Source: Pyrinomonadaceae bacterium MAG19_C2-C3
Lineage (GTDB): Bacteria > Acidobacteriota > Blastocatellia > Pyrinomonadales > Pyrinomonadaceae
Length of the DNA stretch: 64,000 nucleotides
NCBI GenBank assembly: GCA_024330265.1
Contig: JANDLT010000015.1
Location: 1-64,000, forward strand
Direction of reading: 5' to 3'
Part shown: positions 18,456 through 29,003 of the stretch, piece by piece
Position numbering within the stretch: position 1 is the first letter of the stretch
Layout: each line of letters begins with the position of its first letter
The notes under the pieces: model-generated
Told to the model about the DNA's origin: nothing
Database searches by the model: none
What the model saw: the letters and a program-made list of their open reading frames with translations, nothing else
Program-made: the position numbers and the translations under genes

Positions 18456-18743
18456 TTATGTCTCAATTTCAAATTCCGAATCTAAAACTTTGCCGTCCCT
18501 ACAAGGCAAACGATGAATGTATATGCCTACGTTCGATTCTTCTGTGAAGAAAATACTACCCGCGCCATTCGGTTGAAGCGTTTTTTTGCAACTACGCTCG
18601 TCATGTGCTTGAGCTAAAATTAGCTTGCCGAGAAACTCCAAAGCTTCTTCCGTTCCCTCAAGAAGAACGAAGCCATCCATCATTTTGCACGTAAGCTTAA
18701 AATCACGTTCAGCATATTCAGCGCAGACTTCATCGGGTGACAT
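18456..18743 (-). CDS. Small conserved-looking hypothetical protein inside the dcw cluster
   Basis: A 95-residue soluble protein of unknown function placed between ftsQ and ftsA. The middle reads like a compact domain: LLEGTEEALEFLGKLILAQA, then GAGSIFFTEESNVGIYIHRL near the end. The composition is less GC-rich than in the neighbouring division genes. The ATG at 18743 is preferred over the in-frame TTG at 18755; the ribosome site is weak. It is not one of the usual division-cluster genes. It may be a passenger or a lineage-specific accessory. Confidence 0.55.
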   Translation of the reverse strand: MSPDEVCAEYAERDFKLTCKMMDGFVLLEGTEEALEFLGKLILAQAHDERSCKKTLQPNGAGSIFFTEESNVGIYIHRLPCRDGKVLDSEFEIET

Positions 18744-18779
18744 TTTGTTTCTCAAGACTTAATAACCGCAACCCAACCT

Positions 18780-19736
18780 TTAATTTACCGCCCCATTCGG
18801 ATTAGACCCGACGATGATGCGGTCATCGTTGAGGGCGACGATATAACGTATGTTCGCGCCGCCTTTCGGTGAACGTCTGGCGTCATCAAGCACGTTCAAG
18901 GCTTCACGCAAACGCGAGCCGTAATTCTCCGCTCCCAATCTTACTTCAATGCCCGCATCGCGTCCCGCGAGTTGGGCGCGCACGTCGCGCAAATCATCAA
19001 CATTGACTTCGCTCACGCGGTCGGCAATCCCCGCGTCCGTCCACGCTTTGTTCATCTGGCGATAAGCTTTGACGCGCGATTGATTCTCTTTTTTTGCCGT
19101 CGCCGTATCGCCCTCATTCCACCCGCGCAGGATAAACTCCGGCATCTTGTCCGACGCGGTGACGGCGGCGAGCATCACGCCTTCATCGTCAACCCACATC
19201 ATCTTGCCTTCACTTGTGCGAACCACAGCCTGCGGCGTGCGCTCCGTGATGCGTACACGAAGCCCCGACGGAAGCACACGCGACACGACCGCCGAACGCA
19301 CCCAAGACTCTTTCGCCAACTCCGCGCTCAAGAGGTTTAAGTCTGCACGCCACACGCCCTCTCCCGCGACCGAAGCCTTGATGCGTCGCCGTATATTCTC
19401 ACCCGAAGCCCGCTCCGTGCCTTCGACATCAATGCGGCGCAAGTTGAAAAACGAAGCCGCCGCGACTGCCTTATAACCGAAGAAAAGCATCGCCGCGAAA
19501 CAGATTACGACAAAGGCTTTGAGCGCAACCGGCATCACAGCTCGCGCGTTCGCCGCGATTTTGCGCCAATCAAGTGACGATGATTTTTTCTCTTGCCGCG
19601 CACGCCCCGCACCGCCACGCGCCGCCGGACGCTGCCCGCCACCGACGGCGGAGCGCGTCACGGCACGCCGCGCATTAGTCCCGTTTGTCGTGTTCGCCGT
19701 GTTCGACTGTCTGGTTTTTATCGTTTGTTCTTTCAA
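18780..19736 (-). CDS. ftsQ: Cell division protein FtsQ (DivIB)
   Basis: Bitopic membrane protein bridging early and late division proteins. It has a basic, disordered cytoplasmic tail (about 1-65, rich in Arg, Ala and Gly), one membrane helix (about 69-92), a POTRA domain beginning FFNLRRIDVEGTERA, and the FtsQ beta domain including VRITERTPQAVVR and the MMWVDDEGVML segment. It starts with TTG three bases after the murB stop, with GGGGGT as ribosome site, so translation is probably coupled. Length of 318 residues fits the family. Confidence 0.93.
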   Translation of the reverse strand: MKEQTIKTRQSNTANTTNGTNARRAVTRSAVGGGQRPAARGGAGRARQEKKSSSLDWRKIAANARAVMPVALKAFVVICFAAMLFFGYKAVAAASFFNLRRIDVEGTERASGENIRRRIKASVAGEGVWRADLNLLSAELAKESWVRSAVVSRVLPSGLRVRITERTPQAVVRTSEGKMMWVDDEGVMLAAVTASDKMPEFILRGWNEGDTATAKKENQSRVKAYRQMNKAWTDAGIADRVSEVNVDDLRDVRAQLAGRDAGIEVRLGAENYGSRLREALNVLDDARRSPKGGANIRYIVALNDDRIIVGSNPNGAVN

Positions 19737-19739
19737 CGC

Positions 19740-20798
19740 TTAACCCCCGCTTTCATCAATCCCACCCTTTGCTTCCACTTCGCCTTTCGACCTTCGCCCT
19801 TCGCCTTCCGCTTCGCCCTTCCACAACTCGACTTCATATTCGAGTTCAACGCCGCGCTCACTTTGCACGCGCTGTCTGATTTCTTCCGCGAGGGCGAGCG
19901 TGTCGGTCGCGGTCGCTTCTTTGCCGTCGGTGACAATGAAGTTGGCATGAACGGGCGAGACGAGCGCACCGCCGCGCCGTGTGCCTTTCAATCCGAGTTC
20001 GTCAATCATGCGCCCCGTGCTTAAACCGCCGGGCGGATTCTTGAAAAAGCATCCGGCGGAACGCGCTCCGTGCGGCTGCGTCGTTATGCGTTGCTGCTTC
20101 GCTTTGTTCATCCGTTCGGCAATCGCTTCGGGGTCGTCGCTTTTCAAAACAAGCGTCGCACCTAATATCAAATCACCGGACGCGAACGAAGTCTTGCGAT
20201 AGTACCAACCGATTTCCGCACCCGGCACAATCACGACATTGCCGCCGCGCGCAATCCTCACGCTTTCGACCACCGTCCCGATTTCATTTCCATAAGCTCC
20301 GGCGTTCATCCACAATGCCCCGCCGATTGTTCCCGGAATCCCGCCCAAACCTTCAATCCCCGACAAGCCCCGCTTGACCGCTTCGACGCACAAACGCGGC
20401 AAACTGTAACCCGCGCTAATCGAGACACGCCCGCCGTCAAATTCCGCCACGCCTTTCAGGTCGCGCATGTTGATGACGACGTAATGATGCGCCGCGTCAT
20501 CGGCAAGCACGTTCGACCCCGCGCCAAGCACGCGCCATAAAATATGCGCTTCATCAAGACGATGCACGACGCGCGCCGCCTGTTCTTCAGTCGTCGGCGA
20601 GAGCGTCCAATCCACACGCCCGCCGACGCGCAAACTCGTCATCTCCGCGAATCGTCGCCCGCGTTCGGCTTTGGCTTCATAACGCGCGGCGATAGATTCG
20701 ACCATCGCATCGCGCACGCCCGCACGTGGTTGACTGCGAATCGGCGCATCGCGTTCGGCATCGTTTTCGGCTATGGATTCTTCAATCATAATCACCAT
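19740..20798 (-). CDS. murB: UDP-N-acetylenolpyruvoylglucosamine reductase MurB
   Basis: FAD enzyme reducing UDP-GlcNAc-enolpyruvate to UDP-MurNAc with NADPH. FAD-binding signs are LGAGSNVLADD and GLSGIEGLGGIPGTIGGA with MNAGAYG; the catalytic Arg/Tyr region is WYYRKTSF. The segment where the proton-donating Ser usually sits reads RSAGCFFKNP, so Cys replaces Ser here. A low-complexity Glu/Gly/Lys tail (about 25 residues) follows the family core. The ATG at 20798 is chosen because GGCGGGAGA lies just upstream; an in-frame TTG overlaps that site. It lies 17 bp after murC and 3 bp before ftsQ. Confidence 0.95.
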   Translation of the reverse strand: MVIMIEESIAENDAERDAPIRSQPRAGVRDAMVESIAARYEAKAERGRRFAEMTSLRVGGRVDWTLSPTTEEQAARVVHRLDEAHILWRVLGAGSNVLADDAAHHYVVINMRDLKGVAEFDGGRVSISAGYSLPRLCVEAVKRGLSGIEGLGGIPGTIGGALWMNAGAYGNEIGTVVESVRIARGGNVVIVPGAEIGWYYRKTSFASGDLILGATLVLKSDDPEAIAERMNKAKQQRITTQPHGARSAGCFFKNPPGGLSTGRMIDELGLKGTRRGGALVSPVHANFIVTDGKEATATDTLALAEEIRQRVQSERGVELEYEVELWKGEAEGEGRRSKGEVEAKGGIDESGG

Positions 20799-20814
20799 GA
20801 AATCTCCCGCCAAC

Positions 20815-22215
20815 TTAATTCACAGTTTGTTCCGCCTGTTCGCGCAACAACGTCAAAAGCTGTTCACCGATTTGCGAAACATTGCCCGCTCCCAAAGTCA
20901 CGACCACATCATCGGAGCGCACTTCATCAAACACCAGACTCGCCGCCGCCTCAATCTTTCCGGCGTGCCGCGCGTCTTTGTGACCGTAAGCTTTAATCTT
21001 TTCAATCAATGCTTCCGTCGTCACACCTTCAATCGGTTCTTCACTCGCGGCGTAAATATCCGTGATAAACAACACGTCGGCGTTATTGAATGAGCGCGCG
21101 AAATCATCCATCTGGTCTTGCGTGCGCGAATAGCGATGCGGCTGAAACAGCACCACCAAACGCCTTCCGCCCGAACCAATTTTTGCCGCCGCGAGCGTCG
21201 CTTTAACTTCAGTCGGATGATGCCCGTAATCATCCACGACGAGGACGCCTGCCGCTTCACCGCGAACCTGAAACCTGCGCCCGACGCCGCCGAACTCATT
21301 CAACGCGCGGGCGATGTCGTCAAACGAAACGTTCAATTCAAACCCGACCGCGATGCTCGCCAGAGCGTTATAAACATTGTGCAAACCCGGCACGCGCAAA
21401 CTCACTTCGCCCATCACATCCGTCCCGCGCCACACCGTAAAACTCGAACCGAAATTTTTGTCAAACTTGATGCCGTGCGCCGAAACATCAGCCTGCGCGC
21501 TCAAGCCGTAAGTGATGCGGCGACGCTTCACATCCGGCAAGATAGCCTGCACGTTCGGGTCGTCGAGACACAACACGCTCGCCCCGTAGAACGGAACTTT
21601 GTTCGCAAAATCCGCGAAGCTTTTTTTCACGTCCGCCATGTCTTCGTATCTGTCCATATGTTCGCGGTCAATGTTGGTGACGACGGCAATCGTCGGACTC
21701 AACATCAGAAACGAACGGTCACTCTCATCGGCTTCGACGACCATCAAATCCGATTTCCCTAATCGCGCATTTGACCCCAAAGCTTCGACCACACCGCCGA
21801 CCACAATCGTCGGGTCGAGTTCGCCACGCGCTAAAATCACCGCGACCATCGAAGTCGTCGTCGTCTTGCCGTGACTGCCCGCGACCGCGACCGAATAAGG
21901 TTTGAGCCTGACGAGTTCCGCCAACATCTCGCCGCGCGCAATCACGGGAAGTCCCCGCCTTCGGGCTTCGACGATTTCAGGGTTGTCGTCACGCGCCGCC
22001 GTCGTCCGCACCACAACTTTCGCATCACCGACATTTTCCGCCGCGTGTCCTTCGTTAAACTTCGCGCCCAACTTTTCCAACCTATCCGTGACCGTCGAAC
22101 GCCGCACATCCGACCCCGAAACGGCAAAGCCTAAATTCAACAGAACTTCCGCGATACCACTCATCCCGATACCGCCGAGTCCGACGAAGTGAACGTGTTG
22201 AATGCGCTTAAACAT
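20815..22215 (-). CDS. murC: UDP-N-acetylmuramate-L-alanine ligase MurC
   Basis: Adds the first amino acid of the peptide stem to UDP-MurNAc using ATP. It shows the Rossmann start [18 protein letters not shown], the ATP loop GSHGKTTT (113-120), the metal/ATP segment [10 protein letters not shown], and the C-terminal ligase domain with [10 protein letters not shown] and QPHRYSRT. Length of 466 residues is normal. The ATG is only two bases from a GTGGTCA heptamer array, which leaves no recognisable ribosome site; translation may depend on an unstructured leader or on coupling. Confidence 0.97.
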   Translation of the reverse strand: MFKRIQHVHFVGLGGIGMSGIAEVLLNLGFAVSGSDVRRSTVTDRLEKLGAKFNEGHAAENVGDAKVVVRTTAARDDNPEIVEARRRGLPVIARGEMLAELVRLKPYSVAVAGSHGKTTTTSMVAVILARGELDPTIVVGGVVEALGSNARLGKSDLMVVEADESDRSFLMLSPTIAVVTNIDREHMDRYEDMADVKKSFADFANKVPFYGASVLCLDDPNVQAILPDVKRRRITYGLSAQADVSAHGIKFDKNFGSSFTVWRGTDVMGEVSLRVPGLHNVYNALASIAVGFELNVSFDDIARALNEFGGVGRRFQVRGEAAGVLVVDDYGHHPTEVKATLAAAKIGSGGRRLVVLFQPHRYSRTQDQMDDFARSFNNADVLFITDIYAASEEPIEGVTTEALIEKIKAYGHKDARHAGKIEAAASLVFDEVRSDDVVVTLGAGNVSQIGEQLLTLLREQAEQTVN

Positions 22216-22217
22216 AA

Positions 22218-22354
22218 GTGGTCAGTGGTCAGTGGTCAGTGGTCGGTTTGAAGGCAAGCATGGTTCGTTCATGCGCTGTAAAAAGAGATTCGGGTTTAAG
22301 TATATGACAAGCATTTTGTTTCCTACTGACCACTGACCACTGACCACTGACCAC
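22218..22354. repeat. Inverted heptamer array, unit GTGGTCA, between murG and murC
   Basis: About four copies of GTGGTCA (22218-22246) face about four inverse copies TGACCAC (22326-22354) across 79 bases. The right arm runs into murG, where it encodes the last residues, and the left arm abuts the murC start codon. The same unit occurs inside ftsI at 29341-29376. Confidence 0.9.
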
Positions 22355-23429
22355 TTAGTTTTTCGATTAAATCTACCGTTCGTTCGGCGGCGTCGCGGTG
22401 TGACAGGCGGCGCGCCGATGTTTCCATTTCGTGAATCGTGTGCGGGGCGCGGGCGAGTTGATTGATTTCGCGGGCGAGTGTTTCGCCGGTCAAGTCGGAT
22501 TGTAAAATCATGCGCGCCGCGCCGCCGCGTGCGAGGGCTTCGGCGTTTTTGCGTTGGTGGTCATCGGCGGCGGTTGGGAGTGGAATCATAATCGCGGCGC
22601 GTCCCGCCGCGATTAGTTCGGCACTCGTCGTTGCTCCGGCGCGCGAGATTATTAAATCCGCGTTCGCAAAGTGTGCGACCATATCATCGAGGTACGGGCG
22701 CACGTCCGCGTCCGTCCATCCCGCGCTTTCGTAGCCCGCTTTGATGCGTTCAAAGTCACTCGTTCCGGTTTGGTGCGTGACGGTCAAGTTGTGTTCGCGG
22801 CGTGTGTTTTCCAGATGCGGAAGCGCGGCAATCATCGCGTCGTTAATCGCCCGCGCACCTTGCGAACCGCCGAAGATGAGAATGGAAAATTTACCGTCAT
22901 CCGCGCGCTCGGCGGGTATCTCGAAGAACTCGCGGCGCACGGGATTCCCTGTGACGACGGCTTTGCCTTTGAAGTACGGGACGGCTTCTTCAAACGCGAC
23001 CGCCGCCTTCGTGCAAATCTTGGCGAGGCTTCGATTCGTCCAACCGGGCAGGGCGTTTGAATCCATCACTAATGTCGGCACGCCGCTCATCCACGCCGCG
23101 AGCAGAGTCGCGCCCGTCACATATCCGCCCGCCCCTACGACGACGTGCGGCTCGAAGTCTTTGATGATGTTGCGTGCTGCCAGCATAGTTTTCGGTATCA
23201 AACTCAAACCGCGAAGTTGTGCCGCGAGTCCGACGTTTTTAAGTCCCGCGCTCTCGACGAGCGATAATTCAAATCCGGCTTGTGGGACAAGTTTCTCTTC
23301 CAACTTTCCGCGCGTACCGATGAAGCGAACTTTCGAGTCGGCATCGCGCCGCATGATTTCTTGGGCGACCGCGATGCCCGGATAGATATGCCCGCCCGTG
23401 CCTCCGGCGGCGATTATCACGCGCATCAT
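22323..23429 (-). CDS. murG: UDP-GlcNAc:lipid I N-acetylglucosaminyltransferase MurG
   Basis: Membrane-associated GT-B glycosyltransferase that converts lipid I to lipid II. It shows the N-terminal loop AAGGTGGHIYPGIAVAQ, GGYVTGATLLAAW, and the donor-binding site IFGGSQGARAIND plus SRAGATTSAELIAAGRAAIMIP. The start ATG overlaps the ftsW stop (ATGA), indicating coupled translation. The protein ends [10 protein letters not shown], residues encoded entirely by the GTGGTCA heptamer array, so the native C-terminus has been replaced or extended. Confidence 0.97.
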   Translation of the reverse strand: MMRVIIAAGGTGGHIYPGIAVAQEIMRRDADSKVRFIGTRGKLEEKLVPQAGFELSLVESAGLKNVGLAAQLRGLSLIPKTMLAARNIIKDFEPHVVVGAGGYVTGATLLAAWMSGVPTLVMDSNALPGWTNRSLAKICTKAAVAFEEAVPYFKGKAVVTGNPVRREFFEIPAERADDGKFSILIFGGSQGARAINDAMIAALPHLENTRREHNLTVTHQTGTSDFERIKAGYESAGWTDADVRPYLDDMVAHFANADLIISRAGATTSAELIAAGRAAIMIPLPTAADDHQRKNAEALARGGAARMILQSDLTGETLAREINQLARAPHTIHEMETSARRLSHRDAAERTVDLIEKLSGQWSVVSGQ

Positions 23430-24535
23430 CGGTATGCTTCGCGCCCCGTCGCGTGCTGTGAAATGTTCAATAAAATTCCGATTGAAAACAGCGTCGGCAC
23501 AAGAGACGAGCCACCGTAAGAGATGAACGGAAGCGGTATGCCTTTCGTCGGCAGCATGGACAAGGTGACGCTCATATTAAATAGAGCCTGCGTCACAATC
23601 ATCATCACTATCCCTAAACCGAGCAGCATCCCGAAGCGTTCGGGAGCGCGCAAACTGATGCTCACACCGCGCCACAACACCACACCGAACAACGCGATGA
23701 CCGCCAACCCGCCAATCGTTCCGAGTTCTTCACCGATGACCGCGAAGATAAAATCCGAGTGCGCGAAAGGCAGAAACAACATCTTCTGTCGCCCTTCCGC
23801 GAAACCCAAACCACTGACGCCGCCACTGCCAACCGCGATAAGCGATTGTGTGACTTGATAGCCCGCCCCTTGCGGGTCAGCCCACGGGTCGAGAAACGAC
23901 ATAACTCTACGCAACCGCCACGGCACAAGCACTAATAACGCCCCGACACCCACAATCGCGGGCATCACCAGCAAACCGAGATGAAGCAGACGCGCACCCG
24001 AAGCGAACAACATCGCCGCGCACCCGACCGCGAGTATCAGAGCCGTTCCCAAATCCGGTTCGGCGACAATCAAGATGATGAGAAAACCCGTGACGCTGAT
24101 AGCGGGCGCGAGCGTGCGAAAGAAGTCGTGTTCTTCACCCGCGCGCCGTTCGAGAAAGCGCGCGAGAAAAAGCACCAACGCGAGTTTTGAAAGTTCCGAA
24201 GGCTGCACGGACATACCGCCGAAACGTATCCACCGATGCGCCCCGTTAATCGCCGGAAACAGAAAAACCATGACGAGCATCAAGACGACCACGCCGAGCA
24301 GAGGATAAACAATCCGCGCCGCCCGCCACACACGATAATCAATCCGCATCCCCGCCAACATCGCTCCAAACCCGATAACCGCCCACGCCGCCTGACGCAC
24401 GAAGTAACCGTACACGCTCCCGCTTTCCTTCATCGCCACAAACGCCGACGCGCTATACACCATCACCACGCCGAACAACGCGAGGGCAATCGTCGCCGCG
24501 AACAGGCTTTCATCGTATTTGAGTCGTCTGAACAT
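23426..24535 (-). CDS. ftsW: Peptidoglycan glycosyltransferase FtsW (SEDS family)
   Basis: Polytopic membrane polymerase that builds septal glycan from lipid II with its partner FtsI. There are about ten membrane segments. SEDS motifs are visible: MSVQPSELSKLALV, VAEPDLGTALILAVG (catalytic Asp region), PFAHSDFIFAVIGEELG, and MLPTKGIPLPFISYGGSSLV. Length of 369 residues is normal. The start codon is six bases from the GGAGTCA array, and no ribosome site is recognisable. The 3' end overlaps murG. Confidence 0.96.
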   Translation of the reverse strand: MFRRLKYDESLFAATIALALFGVVMVYSASAFVAMKESGSVYGYFVRQAAWAVIGFGAMLAGMRIDYRVWRAARIVYPLLGVVVLMLVMVFLFPAINGAHRWIRFGGMSVQPSELSKLALVLFLARFLERRAGEEHDFFRTLAPAISVTGFLIILIVAEPDLGTALILAVGCAAMLFASGARLLHLGLLVMPAIVGVGALLVLVPWRLRRVMSFLDPWADPQGAGYQVTQSLIAVGSGGVSGLGFAEGRQKMLFLPFAHSDFIFAVIGEELGTIGGLAVIALFGVVLWRGVSISLRAPERFGMLLGLGIVMMIVTQALFNMSVTLSMLPTKGIPLPFISYGGSSLVPTLFSIGILLNISQHATGREAYR

Positions 24536-24539
24536 AAAA

Positions 24540-26006
<1,467 letters not shown>

Positions 26007-26024
26007 ATCCGTCCTCTTAATTCC

Positions 26025-27167
26025 TTACCTTAATTTAAGCGTCGAGATGCTCAACAACGCGAATAAAATAGCGATGATTAGAAATCGGAAAACTATTTTC
26101 GATTCCTTCCAACCTTCCATCTCAAAGTGATGATGAAGCGGCGTCATATTAAACAAACGTCTGCCCGTACCTGTGTTGTGTTTCGTGATTTTGAAGAACG
26201 TGACTTGCAACATCACCGATAAAGCTTCGAGTACGAATACGCCGCCGACGAGAAGCAAAATAAATTCCTGCTTCGTTAAAATCCCGATTGTGCCAATCGC
26301 GCCACCGATTGCCAGACTTCCGACATCACCCATAAAGACATCAGCGGGCGGCGCGTTGTACCACAGAAAACCGAGACTCGCCCCCGTCATCGCCCCGCAG
26401 AACACGGTCAACTCCGCGACTTCCGGGCGATGTTCCAAACCTAAATATCCGGCGAAGCGCGCGTCGCCCGTGATGTATGTGAAAGCCGTCAGTGCCGACA
26501 TTGCAACCACCGTGATGCTGATTGCCAAGCCGTCAAGCCCGTCGGTCAAGTTCACGGCGTTCGACGTGAATTGCAAAACGAGAATGATGAACGGCAGGTA
26601 AAGAATGGGTCCGATGTTGGTGATGTTGGTCAGCGCGGTGGCTTTGAAAAACGGCAGACTGATGTTCCAAGTGTAATCGGAATACAGCATCAGAATCACC
26701 CACACACCGACGGCGATGCCGCATTGCGCCGCGAGTTTCCATCTACCCTGCAAGCCGAGACTCTGTTTCTTGGCGACTTTCGCGTAGTCGTCGAGAAAGC
26801 CGATAAGGGCGAAAAGCGTCGTCGCAATCACGATAATCCAGACATAAAGACTGTTAAGCCGCGCCCATAACAAAGTCGAAATCAAGACCGCCCCGATGAT
26901 GAGAACGCCGCCCATCGTCGGCGTGTCTTTCTTCGCCTGATGTGATTTAGGTCCCTCTTCGCGGATTTGTTGACCGACATTTAGGCGACGCAAATACCTG
27001 ATGACGTATTTGCCGGAGAGCAGCGAAATCAGAAGCGAAGTAATGGAAGCATACGCCGTGCGAAACGTGACGTACTGAAAGACGTTCAAAATCTTGACGA
27101 AATACGACTCGCCCGATTGCGCGTTGAGACTCAAGTAAAGCCATTCGTATAAGAGGTGATACAGCAT
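26025..27167 (-). CDS. mraY: Phospho-N-acetylmuramoyl-pentapeptide transferase MraY
   Basis: Polytopic membrane enzyme transferring phospho-MurNAc-pentapeptide to undecaprenyl phosphate, producing lipid I. It has about ten membrane helices and the family motifs [26 protein letters not shown] (Mg2+-binding Asp pair), [20 protein letters not shown] and the histidine motif [10 protein letters not shown]. Length of 380 residues is slightly long but normal. GGGAGAG precedes the ATG. It lies between murF and murD in the usual order. Confidence 0.97.
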   Translation of the reverse strand: MLYHLLYEWLYLSLNAQSGESYFVKILNVFQYVTFRTAYASITSLLISLLSGKYVIRYLRRLNVGQQIREEGPKSHQAKKDTPTMGGVLIIGAVLISTLLWARLNSLYVWIIVIATTLFALIGFLDDYAKVAKKQSLGLQGRWKLAAQCGIAVGVWVILMLYSDYTWNISLPFFKATALTNITNIGPILYLPFIILVLQFTSNAVNLTDGLDGLAISITVVAMSALTAFTYITGDARFAGYLGLEHRPEVAELTVFCGAMTGASLGFLWYNAPPADVFMGDVGSLAIGGAIGTIGILTKQEFILLLVGGVFVLEALSVMLQVTFFKITKHNTGTGRRLFNMTPLHHHFEMEGWKESKIVFRFLIIAILFALLSISTLKLR

Positions 27168-27254
27168 TTGATGCTCTCCCCGTCTGAACCCGTTTCGCCC
27201 GGCAATCGGAAAACTTATTGAATCGAATTTTCGATTGTTCGATTCCGGCTTTAC

Positions 27255-28781
27255 CTAAACTACCTTGAAGCGTTCGCGCAAACGGCGAACCATAACATCC
27301 AACTTCACGCCGCGCGAACCTTTGATTAACACGACATCATTCGCGCGCACTTCCGAAATTAACCGCGATGTGACCGCTTCAACTTCTGAAAAGAACTGCG
27401 CGGTTTCACTGTTCATTGTTTCCGTTTGCGCTCCCGCGACTAAATGCTGTGCCTCGCCGCGCACAGCCAACAACATATCCACATTTCCAAGACGCCCGAT
27501 TTGTTCGCCCGCTTCGTAGTGCATCCGTGCGGCGTCGCGTCCGAGTTCCAACATCTCGCCCGCGACGACGATGCGCCGCCCGCGTTTATCATCATCATCT
27601 CCGGCGTGCGGCGTGGTTTCCATCTCGCTCAACATCTGCGTCATCGCCAGTAGCGAACGCGGGTTCGAGTTGTACGAATCATCAATCACGGTGAAGACGC
27701 CCGACGTTTCATCTCTCGCGTCAATCTTAAACCGCACGACTTCACCGCGCATCTGCGTGGGGGCGGCATTCGAGAAAGCGTCCGCGATGGCTTCGGGTGT
27801 CATGTCAAACTGTGTGGCGATTGCCGCCGCCGCTAAAGCGTTCGTCAGGTTGTGGCGTCCGGCTAAGGACAATCGCGCGAGTGCCGAACCGCGCGGCGTG
27901 TGCAAACGAAAGCCGATGCTGCCGAGTTGCGAAGCGTCAATCTCACTCGCGCCGACATCGCATCCATGACTCATACCGAACGTCACGACGCGCCCCGCGT
28001 GAACTTCACGCATCATCAACACACGCGCATCGTCGGCATTGAGAATCGCAATGCCGTCAGATTTCAAAGCTTCGACGAGGGCGCGTTTGCCCGCCGCGAT
28101 TTGTTCAATCGAATCGAAAAATTCCAGATGAACTGGAGCGACTATCAACTCAACCGCGATGTCGGGCGTGGCGATGTCCGTCAAGCGTTTAATTTCGCCG
28201 GGAAGTGACATGCCCATCTCCAAGACCGCAACATCGAAATCCGCGCTCCGTCGTCCGTCCGATTCCATTTGCAAAATCGAAAGCGGCACGCCAAGTTCGT
28301 TGTTGTAATTCTTCTGCGTGCTGACGACGCGCATTCCGTTTGCCGAAAGCAGATGCGCGGTTAAATCCTTCGTCGTCGTCTTACCCGCGCTGCCCGTAAT
28401 GGCGACGACCGGACGCCGCCACCGTTCAATCACTCCACGCGCCAAGTCTTGCAACGCGGCGATGACATCATCAACGAGAAACAGACGCTCGCGGTAAGGG
28501 TGAAGCGTGGCATCGGCTTCGACACGTTCGCGGCGCGCGACGGCAAACGCTGCCTCACGCTCGAAAGCCTGCGGAATGTATTCGTGCGCGTCACTAAAAT
28601 TCGTCGCCGTGAAACTGTGGCGGCGATAATCTTCCGGCGACAGGGCGAAGAACAATTCACCCTCACGCACACTGCGCGAATCAATGGCAAAGCCCGTGAG
28701 TTGACTATCGGCGACGGCTTCACCCGCCGCACCGAAATCATGCCGCACGCCCATCATCTCGCTTGCTTCACGCGCCTTCAC
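27255..28781 (-). CDS. murF: UDP-MurNAc-tripeptide:D-Ala-D-Ala ligase MurF
   Basis: Adds D-Ala-D-Ala to complete the stem pentapeptide. It shows the N-terminal substrate domain with TGFAIDSRSVREGELFFAL, ATP loop GSAGKTTTKDL, the VLEMGMSLPGEI metal segment, LNADDARV, and the C-terminal DSYNSNPRSL and KGSRGVKLD. The GTG at 28781 is taken as start since the family's first helix begins at once; an ATG eight codons later is possible. murE, normally just upstream, is absent here, and a palindromic element lies in that gap. Confidence 0.95.
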   Translation of the reverse strand: MKAREASEMMGVRHDFGAAGEAVADSQLTGFAIDSRSVREGELFFALSPEDYRRHSFTATNFSDAHEYIPQAFEREAAFAVARRERVEADATLHPYRERLFLVDDVIAALQDLARGVIERWRRPVVAITGSAGKTTTKDLTAHLLSANGMRVVSTQKNYNNELGVPLSILQMESDGRRSADFDVAVLEMGMSLPGEIKRLTDIATPDIAVELIVAPVHLEFFDSIEQIAAGKRALVEALKSDGIAILNADDARVLMMREVHAGRVVTFGMSHGCDVGASEIDASQLGSIGFRLHTPRGSALARLSLAGRHNLTNALAAAAIATQFDMTPEAIADAFSNAAPTQMRGEVVRFKIDARDETSGVFTVIDDSYNSNPRSLLAMTQMLSEMETTPHAGDDDDKRGRRIVVAGEMLELGRDAARMHYEAGEQIGRLGNVDMLLAVRGEAQHLVAGAQTETMNSETAQFFSEVEAVTSRLISEVRANDVVLIKGSRGVKLDVMVRRLRERFKVV

Positions 28782-28822
28782 TCGTTCGCTTTATCCTTCA
28801 TCTTTAGTTCGCGGTGTAAGTA

Positions 28823-28955
28823 TTTTGCGGCTGTGCCACCTGATGTGCGGTGAGGCTGCGCCTCGAAAACACGAGCGGCGTAGCCGCCATAACTTTTTGC
28901 GGCGAAGCGGAAAGGCAGAGCCTTTCCGCACATCAGGCGGCACAGCCGCAAAACT
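28823..28955. repeat. 133-bp palindromic (MITE-like) element where murE is usually found
   Basis: Terminal inverted repeats of 28 bases (28823-28850 and 28928-28955) match with one mismatch; the outer ends read TTTTGCGGCTGTGCC and its inverse. The interior holds two more hairpins (GGCGTAGCCGCC and GGAAAGGCAGAGCCTTTCC). There is no coding capacity. It fills most of the gap between ftsI and murF. Confidence 0.8.
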
Positions 28956-29003
28956 GCACCCGCCGCATAAGGTGAGTACATAATTTGAAATCTCAAACGG
29001 CTT

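Noticed and set aside
21118-21762. A 214-codon plus-strand frame inside murC
   Set aside because: It is antisense to well-conserved MurC motifs and has no recognisable domain or ribosome site.
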